This document shows, in pieces, positions 1 through 6,700 of a DNA stretch of 7,311 bases. The stretch spans positions 1 to 7,311 of the forward strand of contig JAAAOD010000200.1 of the NCBI GenBank assembly GCA_009908535.1, given 5' to 3'. This DNA is from Verrucomicrobiota bacterium (GTDB taxonomy: Bacteria; Verrucomicrobiota; Verrucomicrobiia; Opitutales; Oceanipulchritudinaceae). Numbering within the stretch: the stretch's first letter is position 1; each line of letters opens with the position of its first letter. The position numbers were made by a program, and so were the translations under genes. Under the pieces are notes generated by a model, which ran no database searches, was not told the origin of the DNA, and saw only the letters and a program-made list of their open reading frames with translations.

Positions 1-1540
1 CTCCCTGGGTGGTCGGCCAGAACTTGTGCAGAATGGCCGCCTTGATCGAGGAGGCCCAACGGATGTAGTCCCCCGCACGCTGCCATTCACCCAGCATCTC
101 GAGAAGCCGGCCAAAGCAGATGTTGGCCCGGAACCAGAGGATTTCATCGTAGAGGACATTGTAACTGCGCCCGAACAAATCCGTCCAGTCCCCTGCCTCG
201 GGAATTTCAAGAAGGGCGTCATTGTTGCTGTCATGTGCGCTCAACCAGTTCATCGACCTTTGCAGGACGGGAAGGTAATGACGCAACAGTTCCATATCGC
301 CGGTCGCGTTGATGTATTCATAAAAGGCGATGATGACCCAGAGCCCGCTGTCGATCGAGCAAATGGCCCCGACGCCGCTGTAATCCGGATGCCCGTTGTC
401 GATGCTGACGTTGGCGGGGAGCTGCCCTGTCGGGGAAACATGTTCCAGCAAGGTGGTAAGGGTGGCTTTCGCACAGGAAAGCAGCTGTTCATCATTGCAG
501 GTCAGGGCTCCGATAACCGTTATACTGCCGTCCCTCGCCCAGACACTGCGGTAATTGGCATCCGTCCCGCGGCTCTCGTTATCCTCGAGCGAGCAGGCGG
601 AAAACCCGACCGGCGTGATGTTCCTGCGAAGGCCTTCGATCGCCTTTTCACGGGCGAGGCGTAAAAAGGCAAGATCCTCCTTGCCCAGGTGCGCGACCGG
701 CTCCTCCTCCAGAAAATGGTGCAGGCTTTCATGCTCGGCCACCTCGACGAGGTCGCTGTCGACAGGGCCTTCCGCGCGCTGGATTTCCTTCACCACCCCC
801 ATCGCCTCAAGCGCCTCCAGAACGCCGTCGGCACAGACTTCGCGGGCCACGTACACCTCCTTGCCGATAATGGCCTCCAGTAGTTCCGGCTGCGCGTTGC
901 CCACGACGATCCCCCGCACGCCCCGCTTCAGGATCATTGCGGAATCGTTGCCGGTATCACCCGCCACCGCACACTGCTTGCGCGGAATCCGCAGGTGCTT
1001 GAGAAGCCAGCTGAGCGCGTTGCCCTTGTTCGCGAATTTCGGCAGGATATCAAGGTCCCGATTGCTCGAATAGACTATATTGATTTCCAGGCCCTCTTTT
1101 TCGAGCGCGCCGTCGAGGGCATGGAGGTCCTCCTCTGCAAGGTCCATGGCATACCAGCTCGATTTGTAGTCCGTCTGGTAATACGCCGGCTGCAGGGTGG
1201 CCTCCGGTATTCGTTCCCGGAGAACCCGCTCCACGGTTTCCTTGTCCCAGCCTTCCTCGAGGATGGTTTGGAAGGACTTGAGGGGCTTCTTCGCCTTGCA
1301 ATCGTAGATGAGGGTCCCCACCCCGCAGATCAGGTAATCGGGCGGCGGCAGGATGCCCTCCTTGATGAGGGAAAGCGTGTCCTCCAGAAGCCGTCCAGTG
1401 TTGTAGCACAGCAGGGGACGCTCCCCGGCCGGCAGCTTCAACCAGGTGTCCCGGAAAGTCTGCGTCGCGTCCAGCTTGCCGAGAAGAGTCCCGTCAAGAT
1501 CGGAGGCAAAGAAACGGAGCGGGGCTTCGTCTTTGGCCAT
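1..1540 (-). CDS. Sucrose-phosphatase-like HAD phosphatase fused to an (alpha/alpha)6 glycosidase-like domain (3' end outside window)
   Basis: The frame is open from the ATG at 1540 to the left edge, giving 513 visible residues with no stop, so the C-terminus is missing. Residues about 8-250 are a HAD-IIB phosphatase of the sucrose-phosphatase type: motif I DLDGT at 14-18 (nucleophile D14), motif II Thr/Gly/Arg at 48-50, motif III Lys near 172, and motif IV GDTGND at 194-199. This domain should dephosphorylate a disaccharide phosphate in the cytoplasm. After an acidic linker (about 255-290), residues about 300-513 resemble (alpha/alpha)6-barrel glycosidases of the amylo-1,6-glucosidase/neutral-invertase type: YRSVWARDGS around 330-339, IDSGLW at 396-401, and GDWTD at 450-454 followed by an EILWFRA segment at 466-472. 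The GH family is not settled. The gene lies directly behind the synthase gene, with only six bases between that stop codon and this ATG, and no strong Shine-Dalgarno is visible, so translation is probably coupled. Known mannosylfructose-phosphate phosphatases and sucrose phosphatases are usually about 250 aa and stand-alone, so the fusion is unusual. The HAD call is firm; the substrate is inferred from the neighbour. Confidence 0.88.
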   Translation of the reverse strand, partial: MAKDEAPLRFFASDLDGTLLGKLDATQTFRDTWLKLPAGERPLLCYNTGRLLEDTLSLIKEGILPPPDYLICGVGTLIYDCKAKKPLKSFQTILEEGWDKETVERVLRERIPEATLQPAYYQTDYKSSWYAMDLAEEDLHALDGALEKEGLEINIVYSSNRDLDILPKFANKGNALSWLLKHLRIPRKQCAVAGDTGNDSAMILKRGVRGIVVGNAQPELLEAIIGKEVYVAREVCADGVLEALEAMGVVKEIQRAEGPVDSDLVEVAEHESLHHFLEEEPVAHLGKEDLAFLRLAREKAIEGLRRNITPVGFSACSLEDNESRGTDANYRSVWARDGSITVIGALTCNDEQLLSCAKATLTTLLEHVSPTGQLPANVSIDNGHPDYSGVGAICSIDSGLWVIIAFYEYINATGDMELLRHYLPVLQRSMNWLSAHDSNNDALLEIPEAGDWTDLFGRSYNVLYDEILWFRANICFGRLLEMLGEWQRAGDYIRWASSIKAAILHKFWPTTQG

Positions 1541-1546
1541 GTCGGT

Positions 1547-2902
1547 TTACTCGTCGCTGACGACGATGGAGGGGGTTTTCCGGCCTTCCACCAGCTTGAG
1601 GATCTGCTGCGCGATACCGGTCCAGGTGAAAAGGCTGCGGACGGTGTGGGCGCCCTCCGTCGCCATGCGGTCGCGGATCTTCTTGTAGCGGATCGCTTTC
1701 AGGATGGTGATACCGAAATCAACCTTGTCGAAGGTGTCTGCGAAAAGGGCGTCCGTTCCGTAGGTAAGGGTTCGATACAGTCCTCCGTGCGTCGTCACGA
1801 CGGTGGGCGTTCCACAGGCCATCGCCTCGATCGCCGTCATGCCGAAGGGTTCGTAACGGCTGGGCAGACAGAAAACATCCGCCGCCCGGTAGAAATCGGG
1901 CATTTCCTCGTCGGGAAGCGAATCGGTGAGGATCACCCGGTCCTCGAGGCCGTACTCGCCGATCTTTGCTTCGAGTTCCTGCCGGAGAGGATCCTCCGTG
2001 ACCGCTTCGTTCTGCGACCCCACCGCAAGACGGAGGAGGACATCGTCCGCCCGGTCCGCGACGACCGCAAAAGCATCCACGAGGAGGTCGAACCCCTTGT
2101 TGCGGCTCAACCGGCCGATGCTGGAGACGACCTTCCTGTCCTGCGGAAGGTTGAAATCCTCCCGGATGGCCATCTTGGTCGCATCGCTGACCGGAAAGAA
2201 CCGGTTGTCATCATAGCCGGGCGGAATCATCCGTACTTTCTCCCGCGACAAGCCGTAATCCCCGTAAAACATGTCCAGCTGCATCGGTGAGGTTGCGATG
2301 ACCATGTCGCACTCCCGGTAGAGCGTCGTCTCATGATGGATACGACGCTCGAAGTTGTAGGTTTCCTCGAGCTTGGCCCGGTCGCCGGTGAAATCCTTTT
2401 CCATCTCCCTCTTCTTCCAGATGCCGATGCTGTGCGGGGTATGAATGTGCGGCACGCTGAGAACTTCGGACAGGTGCTGCCCGGCAAGTCCGGCATCCCA
2501 GTAGTGGCTGTTGATGAACTCGTATTTCAACCGGCGCGCTTTGATAAAACGCAGGGCGTTCTCGGTCCATTCCGGCAGCTTCTTGTAGAGGTACTCCTTG
2601 GGAATGAAATCCCGCCCGCCGCATTTCATGCGGATAATCCGCACATTTTCCTCCACTTCCTCGATCTCGGGCTGGTCCTCGAAACAACGAGTCCAGATGT
2701 CCACCTTGTACCCGAGCTGGGCAAGTTTCTTGGAGAGCTCCAGCACGTAGACCACCTGCCCCCCTGTGTCCGGCAAGCCAAGGGGTGCCTCGGCCGCCAC
2801 GTAGCCATGGGTTGATATCATCGCGATGCGCTCGCGCACCCGGACGCGTCGACGCCGCTTCGGCTTCGTTGAATCTTCTTCCATAATGTAAAAAGACACC
2901 AT
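1547..2902 (-). CDS. mfpsA: GT4 glycosyltransferase, mannosylfructose-phosphate synthase / sucrose-phosphate synthase family
   Basis: This cytosolic retaining glycosyltransferase of 451 aa (from the 2902 start) probably transfers a hexose (mannose from GDP-mannose, or glucose from a nucleotide-glucose) to fructose-6-phosphate. GT-B fold motifs are clear: the N-terminal DTGGQ loop at 45-49 within STHGYVAAEAPLGLPDTGGQ, HTPHSIGIWKK around 154-164, the donor-side GRLSRNKG at 263-270, and the EX7E motif EPFGMTAIE at 351-359. Several stretches (FINSHYWDAG, IPPGYDDNRFFPVSDAT, SLFTWTGIAQQ) match what I recall of Agrobacterium mannosylfructose-phosphate synthase more closely than plant or cyanobacterial sucrose-phosphate synthase. 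That is memory, not an alignment, so sucrose-phosphate synthase remains the alternative. A basic stretch (KPKRRRRVRVRER, about 13-25) precedes the catalytic domain. I chose the ATG at 2902 because a good Shine-Dalgarno (2913-2921) lies 10 nt upstream. A longer frame from 2989 would overlap the divergent methyltransferase start. It is the first gene of an operon with the phosphatase. Confidence 0.88.
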   Translation of the reverse strand: MVSFYIMEEDSTKPKRRRRVRVRERIAMISTHGYVAAEAPLGLPDTGGQVVYVLELSKKLAQLGYKVDIWTRCFEDQPEIEEVEENVRIIRMKCGGRDFIPKEYLYKKLPEWTENALRFIKARRLKYEFINSHYWDAGLAGQHLSEVLSVPHIHTPHSIGIWKKREMEKDFTGDRAKLEETYNFERRIHHETTLYRECDMVIATSPMQLDMFYGDYGLSREKVRMIPPGYDDNRFFPVSDATKMAIREDFNLPQDRKVVSSIGRLSRNKGFDLLVDAFAVVADRADDVLLRLAVGSQNEAVTEDPLRQELEAKIGEYGLEDRVILTDSLPDEEMPDFYRAADVFCLPSRYEPFGMTAIEAMACGTPTVVTTHGGLYRTLTYGTDALFADTFDKVDFGITILKAIRYKKIRDRMATEGAHTVRSLFTWTGIAQQILKLVEGRKTPSIVVSDE

Positions 2903-2955
2903 AAGTTTTCCGCCCTCCTCCGCAACCTTTAACCGGATGGAGCCCATGGTTCTGC
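2903..2955. promoter_or_regulatory. Divergent intergenic region between the glycosyltransferase and the rRNA methyltransferase
   Basis: This short gap (53 bp, or 89 bp if the methyltransferase starts at GTG 2992) must hold or border the control regions of both divergent genes. I see no convincing paired -35/-10 boxes inside it. A CATAAT hexamer at 2882-2887 on the plus strand could be a -10 for the methyltransferase, but the -35 position (about 2859-2864, TTCGGC) is weak. At least one promoter probably overlaps the start of the opposite gene. Confidence 0.35.
2913..2921 (-). promoter_or_regulatory. Shine-Dalgarno for the glycosyltransferase
   Basis: Read on the minus strand this is GGAGGAGGG, ending 10 nt before the ATG at 2902. 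It is the strongest purine-rich site near any of the candidate starts (2989, 2947, 2902, 2884) and decides the start in favour of 2902. Confidence 0.65.
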
Positions 2956-3711
2956 TTGCCGGAGGCAGTCTTTCCCCTCCACCCTGCAAACGTGCAGAAA
3001 TCCGCCTCCGTCGAGTACCTATACGGCCTCAATCCGGCTTTTGAATGCCTCCGCGCCGGGCGCCGGCGGCTGCAGGCCGCCTTTATCAACGAGCGTGCCG
3101 GAAATAGCGGACGCTTCGGCAGCCTTCTCCAACTGATCACGAAGGCTGGCCTCGAGCCCGAGCCCGTCGACAAGGGGCGCCTGCAACAGCTTTGCGGTTC
3201 CCGCGAACACCAGAATGTCGTTCTCAAGGCCGCCCGTTATCCCTATGTTCCTTTGCGCGACTGCCTCTCCGCCAAACGCCTCCTCCTCCTCGATAATGTC
3301 GAGGACCCGCATAACGTCGGGGCCATCCTCCGTTCCGCGGAGGTCCTCGGCTTTCACCATGTCCTCCTTCCCACCAGGGGCGTTCCCGAGGTCTATCCCA
3401 GTGTCGCCAAAGTCTCCGCCGGAGCCACCGAATTCCTCCGCATCGCCCGCGAAAGCTCCGCCATCAGCTACGTCCGCAAGGCCGCGGAGGCCGGCTACAC
3501 CATCGCCGCCCTCGACGCCGCCGGGAAAACCCCGCTCGGGGAATTCCACCCCGCAGACAACCTCCTCCTCGTCATCGGCGGCGAGGACAAGGGCGTGCGC
3601 CGGTTCATCCTCAACGAGGCCCACACCATCCTTTCCATTCCCCAGCAAGGCCGCGTCAATTCCCTCAATGCCAGCGTCGCCGCCGCCCTCGCCATGCACG
3701 CGCTGCGGTAA
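2956..3711 (+). CDS. rlmB: TrmH/SpoU-family RNA 2'-O-methyltransferase, RlmB-like
   Basis: This SAM-dependent SPOUT-fold enzyme most likely 2'-O-methylates a guanosine of 23S rRNA (the RlmB role, G2251 in E. coli). With the TTG start at 2956 it is 251 aa. An N-terminal substrate-binding domain begins at YLYGLNPAFECL (21-32), the usual opening of RlmB proteins. The catalytic SPOUT domain has motif 1 DNVEDPHNVGAILRSA (113-128, conserved N120 and R126), KVSAGATEF (152-160), motif 2 IGGEDKGVR (207-215) and motif 3 SIPQQGRVNSLNASVA (227-242), which together form the knotted SAM site. The start is uncertain: TTG 2956 has only a loosely spaced GGAG at 2939-2942, while GTG 2992 gives 239 aa and an N-terminus closer to the family norm but lacks a well-placed ribosome site. 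No in-frame ATG exists upstream of the conserved region. Its TAA stop shares two bases with the inverted repeat at 3710-3763. An assignment to another TrmH-family member (tRNA Gm18 or MRM1-like) is less likely given the N-terminal domain. Confidence 0.9.
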   Translation: MPEAVFPLHPANVQKSASVEYLYGLNPAFECLRAGRRRLQAAFINERAGNSGRFGSLLQLITKAGLEPEPVDKGRLQQLCGSREHQNVVLKAARYPYVPLRDCLSAKRLLLLDNVEDPHNVGAILRSAEVLGFHHVLLPTRGVPEVYPSVAKVSAGATEFLRIARESSAISYVRKAAEAGYTIAALDAAGKTPLGEFHPADNLLLVIGGEDKGVRRFILNEAHTILSIPQQGRVNSLNASVAAALAMHALR

Positions 3712-3763
3712 GGGGTCAGACCGTGGATTTTGGTATATATCAAAATCCACGGTCTGACCCCTT
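3710..3763. repeat. Perfect 23-bp inverted repeat between convergent genes (REP/MITE-like palindrome)
   Basis: Arms 3710-3732 and 3741-3763 are exact reverse complements, starting AAGGGGTCAGACC on the left and ending GGTCTGACCCCTT on the right. They are separated by the 8-nt loop GTATATAT, which is itself partly self-complementary. The element lies exactly where rlmB (plus) and hrpA (minus) converge: the AA of the rlmB stop is its first two bases, and the hrpA stop (3740-3742) sits at the loop/right-arm border. There is no T-tract on either side, so it is not a standard intrinsic terminator, though so strong a hairpin could impede transcription from both sides or protect mRNA 3' ends. The GGGGTCAGACC core resembles, from memory, dispersed palindromes found with REP-associated tyrosine transposases in other bacteria. 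No transposase gene is present here. Confidence 0.85.
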
Positions 3764-6700
3764 GGCCTGTTCAGCCTCCACGAAGGCTTGCTCAAGGATT
3801 TTGGCGGAGATCTTACCGTCAGTCCCGAGTTCCTGCGCGAAGATCTGGACCTTGTATTCCTCGAGTAGCCAACGGAGGCGGCGTTTTTTGGGGGCGGGGG
3901 CCCTGAGGGCGGCGTAGCGGCGAAGGAAGGCGAGAACGGGTTGCGCTTTCTCACGGTCGCGGGCGGGATTGCGTTCGGCACGTTCACGGCGGATTCCCAT
4001 AGCCTTCAAGTACCGGGGGTAGTGATGCAGGCGCGACAGATGCAGCTGGCGCAGGAAGCGTTCATGGACCAGAGCGTCCACCTCGGCCCGCCATGGGGAC
4101 TGCGCGGACAAGCCGGCGAGGAGGGAATCGCGCTCGCGCAGAATTTCCTCGAGCAGATCACCATACCGCTGTGGAAGACCGCGCATGCGCTCTTTCGCCT
4201 GCCGGACGAGAGCCTCCGCTTTCTTCCGGCTGACCGGGAGGGGATCCTTGAGCGCGAAAAGGTGGCCGCGCAGCAGGCGCAGGGAATCCGCAAGGAGGCG
4301 CTCTTTCGGGAGAACGTGGGCGAAGCCGAGGGCGACGCGCTTCAGTTCCTTTTCCAGGTCCCGCTGGAACCATCCGATGTCACGTCCCATGGAGCTTTCG
4401 CAAAGGGCGGGCAAGGCGGCCTGCGTAGCCTCCCGCGCCTCAGCCTCTGTCGCAAAAAGGAGCAAATCCGTTCCCGGACCGGACGTCTGCAAACCCGGCC
4501 ATGCCTTGACCGGGAGGCCCGCGAGGTCGCCGAGGGCCCGTTCGCGCGGTAACTCGGGAAGTTTTTCCAGCACGATCCCTTTTTTCTCATGTTCATGCCG
4601 GGCCCGCCGCCAAATATGCAACCGCTGCCGATCCTTTCCCTTCGTGAAATCCGAGCGCACCGCCTGATGATACTGGCGCCGCACAACCGCCCAATCCCGA
4701 CCGCTGGCGACCGGGCGCTGCTTCCGGTCGACGACCTCGACCCGGGGCCGCAAATGCTCCGGCACGGCCTCGTCCTTCCAATCCTCCTCCCGGATGTACA
4801 GGTTCCGCTTTTGCCGGAGCAGACGCGCCAGTTGCTCCGTCAGGCTGTCTTCCCCAGGGCTGACCTCGATAGCCAGCTCCTGGGCAAGATCATTAAGGGG
4901 AAAGAGCTGCTTGCGGAGATCCTTGGGCAGGCCGCGCAGCAAATACTCGATACGCTGGCGGATATAGCCCGGTACCATCCAGTCCAGTTTTTCCGGGCCG
5001 ATCTGTTCGAACTTCTCCACGGGAATACGCAGGGTCGCCCCGTCCTTTTCCTCGCCCGGCTGGTAGGCGTACTCGAGGGGCAAACGCAAGCCGTTGATCT
5101 CGGTGGTGTCCGGAAAGGCCTCCGAAGAGACGTCCTCTTCACCGGAAAGCAGGTCCTTTTCCTGCGCGAGAAGAGCTTCCTCCTTTCCGCCATGGTGATC
5201 GCGCAGCCATGTTTTCAGGTCCCCGACCGACCCGACGTTTCCCAGTCTGTCGTGATAAAATTGGTACAAACGTTCCTCCAGCGCCCAAAGCGAGCCGGCG
5301 CGGAGGCGGGTCTGGCGCTCGCGGAGACGCTCGAGCAGCCCCTGGTTCGCCTCGTGGAAAAGCAAGCGGGTCCGGAGGCGGCCCTCCACGAGGGCTTCGC
5401 GGAGAAAAATCTCCTTCGCGGCGGCGGGATCGATGCCGAGACAGGCGCGTTTCCGTACCTCGATTTCCAACCCGTAGAGGAGGACCCGTTCACGGATGAG
5501 AACCCGCTCACCGTTCTCCTCATAAAAAGGCTCCGAGTATTTGTAATTCATTACATGACTGCCGACACGCAGGATCCAGCGCGGCTCGATACGGGCGACG
5601 GTGCGGGCGTAGAGACGGCTGGTCTCGACAAACTCCCCGCAGAGGACCCATTTCGCGGCGGTCTTTTTCGGTTCCGCCGCTAACTCCGCCTTCGCCTTTT
5701 TGCCCTTTTTCCGAGCCGCCTCTTTCCGGAACAAGGTGGAACCGGGGAAAAGCAGTACTTTACGATTGCGGGCCGCCCGATACTGGTTGCCTTCCTCGAA
5801 TTGGGCGACCCCGGAAAGTAATCCGGCCAGCAGGGCCCGGTGGACCTGCTCATATTCGGCCGGTTTCGGGTTGATGTGGACTTCCCCGGTCTCCTGCAAG
5901 CTTCGCCTTAACTGGGCGTGGATGTCGCGCCATTCCCTCATCCGAAGATAGTTGAGAAAATGGGAGCGGCAGAATTTTCGCAGCTGGTTCTGGCTGAGCC
6001 GTTCCATTTCCTCGTGGTAGGCCTCCCAGATTTTCAGCAGGCCGAGAAAATCGGATTCCGGATGGCGGAAACGCGCGTGCATGGCGTCGGCCTCCCTGGC
6101 GGCATCCATCGGCCGCTCGCGCGGATCCTGGATACTCAGTCCGGCGGCGATGACCAGGACCTCGCGAACGCAGCCCTCCCGTTGCGCCTCGAGCAGCATG
6201 CGCCCGACGGTGGGGTCGACCGGCAGGCGGGCGAGGCGTTTTCCAAGTGCGGTCAGCTGGTGATCGCTGTCCAGTGCGCCCAGCTGGACGAGGAGCTGGT
6301 ACCCGGACTTAATGGCGCGGTCCGTCGGCGGATCGAGGAAAGGAAATTCGCGGATGTCCCCCAGCCGGAAGACCCTCATGCGCAGGATGACCTCGGCGAG
6401 ATTGCAACGAAGGATTTCCGGCGTGCCATAGCGGGGACGTGCATTGTAGTCCTCTTCCGAATACAGTCGCAGGCAGATCCCTTCGCTGACACGGCCCGCA
6501 CGGCCCTTGCGCTGGTCCGCCGAGCTTTGCGCGACCTTTTCGATCGGCAGGCGCCGCGTATGGGTGTGCGGGCTGTAGCGACTGATACGCGCCAATCCGC
6601 TGTCGACGACGAAACGGATCCCCGGAATCGTGATGGAGGTCTCGGCGATGTTGGTGGAGAGGATGACTTTGCGGCGGCGACCTGCCTTGAAGATCCGTTC

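Noticed and set aside
995..2290. A 431-codon open frame on the plus strand opposite the glycosyltransferase and phosphatase genes
   Set aside because: It lies antisense to two genes with clear catalytic motifs, shows no recognisable family features, and long shadow frames are expected in GC-rich DNA.
2859..2887. A sigma70-type promoter for the methyltransferase (TTCGGC, 17 nt, CATAAT)
   Set aside because: Only the -10 resembles the consensus, the -35 is poor, and it lies within the glycosyltransferase coding sequence. It is not strong enough to list as a promoter.
2903..2989. A 29-residue N-terminal extension of the glycosyltransferase from a start at 2989
   Set aside because: It would overlap the divergent methyltransferase start, adds no conserved sequence, and the good Shine-Dalgarno is placed for the ATG at 2902.
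3710..3770. The palindrome as a classical rho-independent terminator
   Set aside because: No run of T follows the stem on either strand, the stem is much longer than usual, and it overlaps both stop codons. A transcription-blocking effect remains possible but not as a standard terminator.
3019..3987. A 322-codon minus-strand frame spanning the methyltransferase, the palindrome and the hrpA end
   Set aside because: It runs antisense through the SPOUT motifs and out of frame with HrpA, and its composition is glycine- and acid-rich in a way typical of a shadow frame.
4589..5683. A 364-codon plus-strand frame, and others at 3941-4552 and 5918-6772, opposite hrpA
   Set aside because: All are fully antisense to the conserved HrpA coding region and carry no recognisable domain.
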